DNA of 64,000 nucleotides from Spirosoma sp. (GTDB lineage Bacteria > Bacteroidota > Bacteroidia > Cytophagales > Spirosomataceae), in contig NZ_JAPLET010000015.1 in NCBI RefSeq assembly GCF_026391055.1, positions 248,001 to 312,000 on the forward strand. Reading direction: 5' to 3'. The notes beneath the pieces were generated by a model. The model searched no databases. It saw nothing but the letters and a program-made list of their open reading frames with translations, and was not told the DNA's origin. Numbering within the stretch: the stretch's first letter is position 1; each line of letters starts with the position of its first letter. Made by a program: the position numbers and the translations under genes. Positions 1-7,871 of this stretch are shown one piece after another.

Positions 1-1
1 A

Positions 2-1048
2 ACAAACGTACATGACCGGGGCGTACCTTCTAAGAGCGTCTTGGCCAGAGCAGCGCGTACGAAGATGGCCCGACAACGGACGGGGACATTAGCAATGGAA
101 CGACTCCTGAACCGGAAGCAGACAAACGTTCGCCGTACAGATCGTGCTGTAACGCCTGTGGCCAGTAACGATCCGACGTTGGTTTCTGGCGCATCAGTCG
201 GCAAACCGCCGTTCAGGAGAAATCGGGAACCAGTTACCGGTACGAGTGCCAACACAACTGAAAATACCAACCAACCTAATGGAGTTCAGGCAGAGGCAGC
301 CGGATTGTCAGTTATTAACGAATTGGCAATCCGGCCCGCCAAATGGCCTAAAAATCTGCCTTTTACGGGTCGAGATTGGGTTGAGAAGCCTCAACCGGAT
401 ACGGTTGCGCAGCGGGTTAACACAGCGTCGCCGGTTCAGCGTGGTCTGAGTATCCGGTTTGCCGTAGCACCCGATTTGAGTTCGGTAGGGTTGAAGAACT
501 TTACCCGGCCTGGTACCAACGTAGGCGTGTATCTGGAATACCGGCTGGCTTCGCGCTGGAGTGTGCAGGCCGGAATAATTCAGAGTACGAAGATTTATAG
601 TGCACTGGGTTCGGAGTATACCGCCCCACAGGGCACCTGGAATAATGGAGGAACCATTGTGAAACCGCTCAGTATTGATGGGCAGTGTACTATGTTCGAC
701 ATTCCGATCAATATCCGCTATGACTTTTCGCTTCGTCCGCGGACCAGTGGATTGCCACCGAGCCGATGGTTCGTATCCGGTGGCGTAACAAGCTACTACA
801 TCAAAAAAGAGGATTATACATTTAACTATCCTCCCCACACCTACAATGTGAAAAAAGAAGCTAGCTACAGCACCGGTGGTTATGGCCTTAGCCAGTTGAA
901 CCTGTCTGTTGGCTACGAGCGGGCCTTAACAAAACGCCTGTCGTGGCAGGTAGAACCTTTCATAAAAATGCCATTGAAAGGGGTTGGTTTTTTTAAGATT
1001 GATCTGCTCAGTACCGGTACTTTTTTCTCGATTCGCTATAAACTTTAA
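2..1048 (+). CDS. Outer-membrane beta-barrel protein, 5' end outside window
   Basis: The frame is open to the first bases of the window, so the beginning is missing; the TTG at 41 is not a convincing start. The visible N-terminal part (about 110 residues) is basic and low in complexity, like a linker. From about residue 130 the chain alternates hydrophobic and polar residues in strands rich in Tyr, Trp and Gly (for example the VGVYLEYRLASRWSVQAG stretch), and the C-terminus ends in an aromatic-rich strand (TFFSIRYKL), as in OmpA/PorT-type barrels of Bacteroidota. Proteins of this shape often have an N-terminal membrane segment, which would lie upstream here. Ligand and role are unknown. A 73-bp gap separates it from the Rieske gene. 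Confidence 0.6.
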   Translation, partial: TNVHDRGVPSKSVLARAARTKMARQRTGTLAMERLLNRKQTNVRRTDRAVTPVASNDPTLVSGASVGKPPFRRNREPVTGTSANTTENTNQPNGVQAEAAGLSVINELAIRPAKWPKNLPFTGRDWVEKPQPDTVAQRVNTASPVQRGLSIRFAVAPDLSSVGLKNFTRPGTNVGVYLEYRLASRWSVQAGIIQSTKIYSALGSEYTAPQGTWNNGGTIVKPLSIDGQCTMFDIPINIRYDFSLRPRTSGLPPSRWFVSGGVTSYYIKKEDYTFNYPPHTYNVKKEASYSTGGYGLSQLNLSVGYERALTKRLSWQVEPFIKMPLKGVGFFKIDLLSTGTFFSIRYKL

Positions 1049-1121
1049 AACAACACGCACGAACAAGCCTGACGTGGCTGGTAATTATTGTTATTACACG
1101 AAATAAATAAAAGGACAACCA

Positions 1122-1637
1122 ATGAAAAGCAATCCAACAGCCGACCAGATGAATCGTGGGGAATTTATTCGTAGTCTGGGTATGAGTAGTGCAGCCCTGA
1201 TGGCCTTTTACTGCATGGGAACCACCCTGAGCTCCTGCTCATCGAAGGGTAGCGATGATCCTACGCCTTCAACTACTCCATTACCCAGCACGGGCATAAC
1301 GGGTAATGCCGAGGTATCTAAAGGCGCCATTAACTTCACCCTGAGCCTTGCCGATGCAAATTTCAGCAAGCTCAAAACCGCCGGGCAGTATGTGCTGGTT
1401 GGTAATCTGATTGTGGCAAGAACAGCCGCCGGACAGTACGTTGCCCTGTCTAAAACGTGTACCCACGAAGGTACCGACGTGCAATATCGGTCAGCTCAGA
1501 ACGATTTCTTCTGCTCAAACCATGGCTCCGAATTTAGTACTACCGGTGCCGTCGAAGTGGGTCCGGCATCCCGGCCGCTGACGCAGTATAAAACAGCCCT
1601 GAGTGCCGATGGAAATTCGCTCACCGTTACTGCCTAG
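1122..1637 (+). CDS. Rieske [2Fe-2S] lipoprotein
   Basis: A 171-residue periplasmic electron carrier. The Rieske cluster ligands are clear: C113-T-H115 and C131-S-N-H134. The N-terminus has a hydrophobic segment ending in LSSC (Cys39), a lipobox, so the protein is probably a lipid-anchored Rieske domain. An R-G-E-F-I-R sequence before the hydrophobic stretch resembles a Tat motif but lacks the second arginine. A Ser/Thr/Pro linker (residues 40-60) joins anchor and domain. The start at 1122 has an AAAGGA upstream; the ATG at 1149 would also keep the whole signal. It precedes a histidine-rich membrane protein and a YceI protein, which suggests a small electron-transfer unit. The partner is unknown. 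Confidence 0.85.
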   Translation: MKSNPTADQMNRGEFIRSLGMSSAALMAFYCMGTTLSSCSSKGSDDPTPSTTPLPSTGITGNAEVSKGAINFTLSLADANFSKLKTAGQYVLVGNLIVARTAAGQYVALSKTCTHEGTDVQYRSAQNDFFCSNHGSEFSTTGAVEVGPASRPLTQYKTALSADGNSLTVTA

Positions 1638-1722
1638 GTGACCTGATAATAAGCGTATATCAACTCGTGAAAAGCAGGCCATGCGGTGTGCCGACTAATT
1701 ACTAACCGATAAATCGTAGCGG

Positions 1723-2406
1723 ATGAAATATGTTTGTTTTGCCTTGCTGATGTGGCTGGGAATAAATTCTCTTTGGGCTCAGGATTCGACAACTGTTCGT
1801 CGCGATACAACGATAGCCCCCCAAACGGACGCTTCGGCGGCTGACTTGCTGGCTGGTTTAAGCGACTCGACGGAAGCAAAAACTGAGTTATTGCCGCATA
1901 AAATGATATTCACCCAGCGAGCATTCTGGGGGCCAAAAGGGTTACTGCGATCCATGAACGTGGCACCCCTGACGTCTGAAGGTCGTGCCCATGAGTTGAA
2001 AGTTCGCCGGACGATGCTGGTAGCGCACCAGATTGGTGGTTTCGTGACCCTGGCGGGGTTTATTGCACAGGGCCTTATCGGCGCTAAACTATACAACGCC
2101 AAGGGGCAGGACTACGTCGACACAAAAAAGTGGCACGAGCGTTCGGCTGCGTTTATCAATGTTACCTACGGCACTACGCTGTTGCTCTCGTTAACGGCTC
2201 CCCCGCCGGTTGTGGGTGCCCGTAAAGGGTTTACATCCATTAAACTGCATAAATACCTGGCTATCGTTCACCTAACGGGTATGGTGGCTACCAACGTGCT
2301 GGCTCAAATGATTGACGGTAACTCATCGCTCAAACCCTATCACCGGGCGGCTGCTTATACTACCTTCGGCGCGTATGCAGCTTCGGTTCTTGCCCTAACT
2401 TTCTAA
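1723..2406 (+). CDS. Membrane protein, possibly cytochrome b561-like
   Basis: 227 residues with a cleavable-looking signal (MKYVCFALLMWLGINSLWAQ) and then about four hydrophobic segments at roughly 100-120, 142-160, 178-197 and 207-225. Histidines fall in or at the ends of these segments: H102, H138, H176, H183 and H207 (KLHKYLAIVHL, YHRAAAY). This pattern is that of a four-helix dihaem membrane cytochrome of the b561 type, although I cannot name the family. The 4-bp gap to the YceI gene and the Rieske gene upstream support a redox role. Membrane topology and haem binding are inferred. Confidence 0.55.
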   Translation: MKYVCFALLMWLGINSLWAQDSTTVRRDTTIAPQTDASAADLLAGLSDSTEAKTELLPHKMIFTQRAFWGPKGLLRSMNVAPLTSEGRAHELKVRRTMLVAHQIGGFVTLAGFIAQGLIGAKLYNAKGQDYVDTKKWHERSAAFINVTYGTTLLLSLTAPPPVVGARKGFTSIKLHKYLAIVHLTGMVATNVLAQMIDGNSSLKPYHRAAAYTTFGAYAASVLALTF

Positions 2407-2410
2407 GATC

Positions 2411-2968
2411 ATGAACAACACAATCAAGTATAGCTGCTGGCTGGCTATCGGGCTTCTGTGTGCCTTTGTCAGCCCCATGGCCAAACGAAAGCTGGTGGCA
2501 GATAAAGCCCTGTCGACGGTAACCTACTCGGCTAAACACCCGTTGCATAAATGGGATGGGGTGAGCCACGACGTTAATTGTGCCGTTATTTACAACGACG
2601 AGACCAAACAGCCCGAAACGGTGGCCGTCTCCCTGAAAGTAGCCTCGTTCGATAGTGATAACAACAACCGCGATTCGCACGCTATCGAAGTACTGGATGG
2701 GTTGAAGTTTCCGAATGTAACCTTCGTCAGTTCCGACATAAAGCCGGGTGAAAACGGGGCCATAGTGGCCAAAGGTACCCTCACATTTCATGGGGTTGCC
2801 AAACCCGCTACCTTACTGGCAACCCGTAAAGACGCGGGCGGTAAAATGACGCTTACGGGCGAGTTTCCCGTCAATATGAGCGACCACAATATTGAACGAC
2901 CATCGCTGATGGGCCTGAAAACCGAGGATGCAATGCTCCTTAAGTTCAATGTCGTATTTCCTTTGTGA
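2411..2968 (+). CDS. YceI-family periplasmic lipocalin-like protein
   Basis: 185 residues with an N-terminal hydrophobic export segment. The mature part matches the YceI fold: the start VADKALSTVTYSAKHPLHKW, the central DSHAIEVLDGLKFPNVTF (family pattern of a D/H-rich loop followed by FP.. F.S), and GTLTFHGVAKPATL. YceI proteins bind isoprenoid or amide-linked lipids in a beta-barrel, and several are encoded beside cytochrome b561, as seems to be the case here. It starts 4 bp after the preceding stop, so the two are probably translated from one message. Confidence 0.85.
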   Translation: MNNTIKYSCWLAIGLLCAFVSPMAKRKLVADKALSTVTYSAKHPLHKWDGVSHDVNCAVIYNDETKQPETVAVSLKVASFDSDNNNRDSHAIEVLDGLKFPNVTFVSSDIKPGENGAIVAKGTLTFHGVAKPATLLATRKDAGGKMTLTGEFPVNMSDHNIERPSLMGLKTEDAMLLKFNVVFPL

Positions 2969-2972
2969 ATAT

Positions 2973-3023
2973 ATTGCGTAGTCAAGGCTGGTCTGTTTAC
3001 TAAAGCAGTCTTGGCTACGCAAT
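2973..3023. terminator. Hairpin after the YceI gene
   Basis: Arms of 18 bases (2973-2990 and 3006-3023) pair with two mismatches around a 15-base loop. It lies just after the YceI stop. The ATG at 3022 falls inside the right arm, which argues that the next gene starts at 3040 instead. There is no T-tract. Confidence 0.55.
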
Positions 3024-3039
3024 GTATTCCGGGCTTTTC

Positions 3040-4533
3040 ATGAGGAACCTGCTTCTGCTGATTTTTGCCAGTACCACGTTTACTGCTTTTGCGCAAAAGC
3101 AGCTTTCCTCCCAACGGATCCAGGCATTTGATGCCTATGTAGAAGCTGCCCGTAAAGACTGGCACGTGCCGGGACTGTCCATTACAGTCGTCAAAAACAA
3201 TAAGGTCATTTTCAAGAAAGGGTATGGCGTGCGTGAACTGGGCAAGCCCGAACGCGTAGATACCCAAACGCTGTTTGCCTGTGCATCGACGACCAAGGCC
3301 ATGACCGTTGCGCTTATGGGTATACTGGTCGATGAAGGTAAAATTGCCTGGGATGACCCCGTTTCCAGATACCTGCCCGAACTCAAACTCTATGATCCGT
3401 ATGTGACGCAGTCGCTGCGAATTCGGGATCTGCTCATTCATGATACCGGCGTTGGTAGCACCGATTTCATGACGGGAGCCATGACGATCTCCGTCAATGA
3501 GATGTTCCGGCGGATGGAGTTGGTGAAGCCGAGCTATCCTTTCCGGGCTGGATTTGCCTACCAAAATACCTTCTACTCGGCCGCTGGCCGCATTATTGAA
3601 CGGATCGAAGGGAAAACCTGGGCCGAAGCCATCAGCGAGCGGATTTTTCTGCCGCTGGGCATGACCCGCACGGCTCCCAAGCGTGGCTATATAACGGATA
3701 GCAACGTCACAAAACCTCACTATAATATCAACGACACCATTACGGTAATCGACTATGGGGCCGATAGTGAGGTGGGTTCAGCGGGGGCGGTCTGGTCGTC
3801 GGCCGATGACATCAGTAAGTGGGTCATCTGCATGCTCGACAGCAGTAAGTATAATGGTGGCCGTTTGCTGAAGCCCCAAACCTGGGCCGAGATTTTTACG
3901 CCCCAAACCTTTTTTCCGGAAGACGAATACCCAACTATGCAACTTCTAAAGCCCAACTGGCGAACCTATGGCCTTGGCTGGTATCAGCATGACTACAAGG
4001 GCCGGAAAGTGAATTTCCATACGGGTAGTCTCTCGGGGCTTACAGCTATAACCGGGCAGTTGCCGGACGAAAAACTAGGGGTCTTTATCTTCGGAAATTA
4101 TGACCATGCCGAAGTTCGCCACGCGCTCATGTATAAAGCGTTCGACTGGTTTGCGCTGGGCGGCACCCGCGACTGGAGTGCTGAAGTTAAGGCGCTTTAT
4201 TCGAAAATTAAGCAGCAAGATAGGAAAGCAAAGGCAGACGCTGATGCCAAACGGGTGCCGAACACTACGCCAATGCTGCCATTGAACGAGTATGCCGGAG
4301 AATACAGCAGTCCCCTTTATGGAAAGGCCAATGTGAGCGTTTCGGGCAATCGGTTAGTTGTGAACATCAACGATAATACACTGAACGCCACCCTGGCACA
4401 CTGGCAGTACGATGTATTTTACGGGCCCTATCAGAAAGCCTGGTACGGCAAAGCGAAAGCGCGGTTTAACGTAGGCGCATCGGGCCGTATCGAATTACTG
4501 ATTTTTGACGGAATGGAATTCCGGAAAGAGTAA
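3040..4533 (+). CDS. Serine hydrolase, beta-lactamase class C / penicillin-binding-like, with DUF3471-like C-terminus
   Basis: Started at the ATG at 3040 (MRNLLLLIFASTTFTAFAQ), which gives a proper signal peptide; the ATG at 3022 lies in a hairpin. The nucleophile motif S-T-T-K is in CASTTKAMTV (about residue 86), the Y-x-N motif is YQN, and H-T-G (NFHTGSLSG) stands for the KTG box. The last 100 residues (LNEYAGEYSSPLYGK onward) form a separate beta-rich domain like DUF3471. Such proteins are periplasmic peptidases or esterases of unknown substrate; resistance to beta-lactams should not be assumed. It converges with the MFS gene, with one base between the stops. Confidence 0.85.
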   Translation: MRNLLLLIFASTTFTAFAQKQLSSQRIQAFDAYVEAARKDWHVPGLSITVVKNNKVIFKKGYGVRELGKPERVDTQTLFACASTTKAMTVALMGILVDEGKIAWDDPVSRYLPELKLYDPYVTQSLRIRDLLIHDTGVGSTDFMTGAMTISVNEMFRRMELVKPSYPFRAGFAYQNTFYSAAGRIIERIEGKTWAEAISERIFLPLGMTRTAPKRGYITDSNVTKPHYNINDTITVIDYGADSEVGSAGAVWSSADDISKWVICMLDSSKYNGGRLLKPQTWAEIFTPQTFFPEDEYPTMQLLKPNWRTYGLGWYQHDYKGRKVNFHTGSLSGLTAITGQLPDEKLGVFIFGNYDHAEVRHALMYKAFDWFALGGTRDWSAEVKALYSKIKQQDRKAKADADAKRVPNTTPMLPLNEYAGEYSSPLYGKANVSVSGNRLVVNINDNTLNATLAHWQYDVFYGPYQKAWYGKAKARFNVGASGRIELLIFDGMEFRKE

Positions 4534-4534
4534 A

Positions 4535-5758
4535 TCAATCAGCCGAAAGGCTCCGGTTCAGACCGCGTCGCGACAGGATAGCGCTGATAATGACCAGCAC
4601 TGAAGCCAGATAGAACGGTGCTCCAGGCAGGTAGACCGGTGCCGCCGGTGAGGTGAAAAACGAGAACAGATTCGTCATAATGAGTGGCCCGAAAATAGAG
4701 GTCGTACTGGTCAGGCTGGTGAGTGCTCCCTGCAATTCACCCTGCTCATTAGCGGGTACCTGATTCGAGATAATACCCTGGATGGATGGTCCGGCAATAC
4801 CACCCATGGCATACACCATCATAAAGGCAAACATCATCCAGCTTTGGGTAGCAATGGCAAATAGTAAAAAACCAATGGCACTGAACAACAAGCCAACGTA
4901 AACCGAGCGCTGCGGCCCCAGTTTCGGGATGATGATTCGACTTAGCCCGCCCTGTACAATGGCAAAGGAGAGTCCAATAGCGGCCAGCGAGAGGCCAACA
5001 GTTTTTTCGTCCCATTTGAATTTCTCCATGGAGTAGAACGTCCAAGTACCCTGTACCGCAAATCCGGCAATATATACCAGCACCAAGGAGGCCACCAGAC
5101 CGAGAATGACCGGGTATTTGCCAAGCCGCTTAAGCGAGCCAATGGGGTTGGCACGTCGCCAGTTGAAAGGACGCCGGTTTTCGGGGGCTAGTGATTCAGG
5201 CAGGATAAAAAAGCCGTAGAGGAAGTTGACCATTGTCAGTCCGGCGGCTACGAAGAACGGCACCCGAGGGCCGTATTGACCCAGAAAGCCCCCCGCTGCC
5301 GGGCCAAGGATAAAGCCAACGCCAAAGGCGGCTCCAATAAGTCCGAAGTTCTGGGCTCGCTTTTCGGGCGTACTGATGTCGGCAATATAGGCCGTGGCCG
5401 TCGTGAAACTAGCTCCGGTAACACCCGCCAGCAGTCGCCCGACAAAGAGCCATTCGATGGTAGGTGCAAAACCCTGAAGAATGTAGTCGAGTCCAAAGCC
5501 AAACAGCGAGAACAATAACACCGGCCGACGCCCAAACCGATCACTCAGCCCGCCCAGAATCGGCGAAAAGAGAAACTGCATGGCGGCATACGAAAAGGAC
5601 AGCCAGCCGCCCCAGCTTGCCGCCTGACTAATGTTGCCGTGAATAAGCTGTTCAATCAGTTTTGGGAAAACCGGAATGATAATCCCCAGACCCGTAACAT
5701 CAATAAGGAGCGTAATGAAGATGAAAACCAGGGCCGGAGCCGTACGTTTGGAGGACAT
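4535..5758 (-). CDS. MFS exporter of the Tet(A)-like DHA1 group
   Basis: 407 residues with about twelve membrane segments. Helix 1 carries the antiporter-type [15 protein letters not shown] sequence and the loop between helices 2 and 3 has motif [16 protein letters not shown] second conserved stretch, [31 protein letters not shown] in parts, fits tetracycline-type drug:H+ antiporters. Many Cytophagales carry such genes without known resistance, so the substrate is open. The gene lies downstream of dnaN on the same strand with a 39-bp-arm palindrome between them ending 9 bases before this start codon. Confidence 0.85.
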   Translation of the reverse strand: MSSKRTAPALVFIFITLLIDVTGLGIIIPVFPKLIEQLIHGNISQAASWGGWLSFSYAAMQFLFSPILGGLSDRFGRRPVLLFSLFGFGLDYILQGFAPTIEWLFVGRLLAGVTGASFTTATAYIADISTPEKRAQNFGLIGAAFGVGFILGPAAGGFLGQYGPRVPFFVAAGLTMVNFLYGFFILPESLAPENRRPFNWRRANPIGSLKRLGKYPVILGLVASLVLVYIAGFAVQGTWTFYSMEKFKWDEKTVGLSLAAIGLSFAIVQGGLSRIIIPKLGPQRSVYVGLLFSAIGFLLFAIATQSWMMFAFMMVYAMGGIAGPSIQGIISNQVPANEQGELQGALTSLTSTTSIFGPLIMTNLFSFFTSPAAPVYLPGAPFYLASVLVIISAILSRRGLNRSLSAD

Positions 5759-5767
5759 AAGAAAGGG

Positions 5768-5864
5768 AGGAGCGAGGAGTTAGGAGCGAGGAGTTAGGAG
5801 GGCTGATGCATGTATTGCTTTCGCTTCAGCCCTCCTAACTCCTCGCTCCTAACTCCTCGCTCCT
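5768..5864. repeat. Palindromic element P1 built of AGGAGCG/AGGAGTT heptamers
   Basis: Perfect inverted repeat with 39-base arms (5768-5806 and 5826-5864) and a 19-base loop. Each arm is itself a tandem array: AGGAGCG, AGGAGTT, AGGAGCG, AGGAGTT, AGGAG, then GGCTGA toward the loop. On the dnaN-to-MFS transcript the AGGAG-rich arm comes first and the CTCCT-rich arm ends 9 bases before the MFS start codon. Related elements are at 10459-10952, 24508-24592, 26044-26136 and 52583-52690. Confidence 0.9.
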
Positions 5865-5872
5865 TAAAAAAA

Positions 5873-7012
5873 CTAAGCGTATGTGTTCAGCATTACGGGC
5901 ATCACCAGCATTAGGATGTCCTCATCCTCTTCTTTGTCGGCGGGGATGAGCAAGCCAGCGCGGTTCGGTGCCGACATTTCGAGCGAAATCATCTTGGCGC
6001 TCAGGTTGCTCAGTACTTCGGCCATCAGTTTGGCGTTAAACCCGATTTCCATCGCATCGCCTTCGTAATCGCAGAGGAGTTTCTCGTTGGCTTCGTTGGA
6101 GTAATCGAGGTCTTCGGCTGAGATAGTTAGCGAATTCGTTTTCAACGACAGCCGAATCTGGTGCGTGGTGCGGTTGGCGTAAATCATAATCCGCTTGAGC
6201 GAGTTGAGCAGATCCGTACGACCAATGGTCATCACGTTGGGGTTGTTGGTCGGAATGGCGTTTTCGTAGTCGGGGAAACGCTCGTCGATCAGGCGGCAGA
6301 TCAGCTGCGTTGGCCCGAAGGTGAATGACGCATTAGCCTGACTGAACTCGGCCGTAACCGGCACGTTTTCGGGCAGCGATGCCTTCAGCAGTTGCAGGGC
6401 CTTGCGTGGGATGATGATCGACGTGCTGGCCGATGCATTTAGATCGGTCCGTCGATACCGAATGAGCCGGTGGCCGTCCGTGGCTACGAACGTGGCATTG
6501 TCGTCGTTTAGTTGCAGCAATACGCCCGTCATGGCCGGACGCAAGTCGTCGGTGCTGGTGGCGAAAACGGTGTTATTGATAGCGCTCAGCAACACATCCG
6601 ACGTCATATCGACCGACATGTTTTTGTTCACCGTCGGTAGTTTTGGGAAGTCGATGGGGTTTTCGCCGGAGAGTTTGTAGCGGCCGTTGTCGGTCAGGAT
6701 TTCGGTGCCGAATGTGTCGGTGTCGATGTTGACGGTAACGGGTTGCTCAGGCAGGCTGCGGAGCGTATCCAGCAGTAGTTTCGCCGGAATGGCAATGGAC
6801 CCGCTCTCGCTGGCTTCGACCGGAATCTGCGTTGTCATGGTGGTTTGCAGATCCGACGCCGTTACGGTGAGTGTACCCCCCGTTAAGCCATCCCCAACGT
6901 CGATGCGAAAGAGGAAATTTTCGAGGATAGGGACAATCGGATTCGTTGCCACGACGCCGTTAATATGCTGCAGATTTTTTAGCAGGACAGACGAGGAAAC
7001 TATAAATTTCAT
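5873..7012 (-). CDS. dnaN: DNA polymerase III beta subunit (sliding clamp)
   Basis: 379 residues, normal clamp length, starting MKFIVSSSVLLKNLQHINGV and ending in the hydrophobic VMLNTYA close to the usual VMPMR end. The three repeated clamp domains can be followed: TLTVTASDLQTTM near residue 50, ATFVATDGHRLIRYR near 175, and LNSLKRIMIY plus the NEKLLCDYEGDAMEIGFNAKLM stretch in domain III. It encircles DNA and tethers the replicative polymerase. dnaA and recF are not neighbours here. A TACTTTTG element sits about 40 bp upstream of the start. Confidence 0.97.
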   Translation of the reverse strand: MKFIVSSSVLLKNLQHINGVVATNPIVPILENFLFRIDVGDGLTGGTLTVTASDLQTTMTTQIPVEASESGSIAIPAKLLLDTLRSLPEQPVTVNIDTDTFGTEILTDNGRYKLSGENPIDFPKLPTVNKNMSVDMTSDVLLSAINNTVFATSTDDLRPAMTGVLLQLNDDNATFVATDGHRLIRYRRTDLNASASTSIIIPRKALQLLKASLPENVPVTAEFSQANASFTFGPTQLICRLIDERFPDYENAIPTNNPNVMTIGRTDLLNSLKRIMIYANRTTHQIRLSLKTNSLTISAEDLDYSNEANEKLLCDYEGDAMEIGFNAKLMAEVLSNLSAKMISLEMSAPNRAGLLIPADKEEDEDILMLVMPVMLNTYA

Positions 7013-7050
7013 GTACGAAATGTCTAAAGGATGTGTTGTTTATATAAGAA

Positions 7051-7058
7051 CAAAAGTA
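7051..7058 (-). promoter_or_regulatory. Candidate -7 element of dnaN
   Basis: On the minus strand the sequence is TACTTTTG, an exact match to the Bacteroidota -7 consensus TAnnTTTG, 39 bases before the dnaN ATG. No good TTTG at the -33 position is visible at the usual distance. Confidence 0.4.
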
Positions 7059-7157
7059 GCAAAAATAACCGAGTCTTAAGGTGGTTATTTTCAAACGGTA
7101 GGTAGCGCGGAACGGCTGGGTGCGAACGGCTGTTTAGGGGGTATTATCGGTAGAACT

Positions 7158-7670
7158 ATGGAAGCTGAAATTGTTAATCGCGTCGCCAATAGCGGCCTTG
7201 TTACGCTTGATTTAGAAGAATACTATCACCCCGGTGAGCGGGTTGTTTACGATCTGAAAGACAACCTGTATATGGGGCTAATTCTGAAAGAGAAAGACTT
7301 TCGGGCTTTTTTGAAAGAGCATGACTGGAGCCAGTATGCGGGTAAAAATGTGGCCATCACCTGCACGGAAGATGCCATCGTACCTACCTGGGCCTATATG
7401 CTGCTGACCCTTCAGCTGCAGCCATTTGCCAATACCATCGTCTTCGGCAGTCTGTCCGATCTGGAAGAAAAACTGTATTACGATGCCATTGCAAAAATCA
7501 ATCCTGAAGATTACCAGAATGCCCGTGTAGTCATAAAAGGGTGTTCTAAAGTGCCCGTGCCTACTGCGGCCTACGTCGAGATCACGCGCGTACTTCGCCC
7601 CGTTGCCCAGAGCCTGCTCTTCGGTGAGCCATGTAGCACGGTGCCGTTGTACAAACGTCCGAAAGTGTAG
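7158..7670 (+). CDS. DUF2480 family protein
   Basis: 170 residues, soluble, acidic, with no signal peptide or membrane segment. The sequence follows the Bacteroidota-specific DUF2480 family throughout: EIVNRVANSGLVTLDLEEYY at the start, DLKDNLYMGLILKEKDFR, a central WAYMLLTLQLQPFA, and a late V-I-K-G-C-S segment. Molecular function is unknown. It is divergent from dnaN and stands alone, followed by a long hairpin at 7679-7747. Confidence 0.85.
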   Translation: MEAEIVNRVANSGLVTLDLEEYYHPGERVVYDLKDNLYMGLILKEKDFRAFLKEHDWSQYAGKNVAITCTEDAIVPTWAYMLLTLQLQPFANTIVFGSLSDLEEKLYYDAIAKINPEDYQNARVVIKGCSKVPVPTAAYVEITRVLRPVAQSLLFGEPCSTVPLYKRPKV

Positions 7671-7678
7671 GGTAGTGA

Positions 7679-7747
7679 GCAGACGCGGGGAAGCGTATGG
7701 CTGGTGCGGCAAATGCCCGCGCCAGCCATACGCTTCCCCGCGTCTGC
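7679..7747. terminator. Long perfect hairpin after the DUF2480 gene
   Basis: Perfect 26-base arms (7679-7704 and 7722-7747), extended inward by a G-T pair and four more pairs, around a short loop. GC-rich, without a T-tract. It begins 9 bases after the DUF2480 stop, so it probably ends that transcript or protects its 3' end. Confidence 0.6.
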
Positions 7748-7871
7748 TTGGGCATTAAAGCCACATTAAAACAAAGTATGCGTTGTTCGTGGTTTATGGG
7801 AAGTATACTATTAATTCGCATGGGATTACCATTTGAATGCGTAGGCCATCTTCACCTAAATTACACTACGA

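Noticed and set aside
2788..3720. Open frame of about 310 codons on the minus strand
   Set aside because: It lies opposite the YceI and serine-hydrolase genes, which have clear family motifs; the minus-frame product has none and reads as an antisense shadow.
4535..5758. Tetracycline resistance gene
   Set aside because: Family resemblance alone does not show resistance; there is no TetR gene or mobile context.
5768..5864. CRISPR-like tandem repeats in the palindrome P1
   Set aside because: Units are contiguous heptamers without unique spacers and no cas gene is present.
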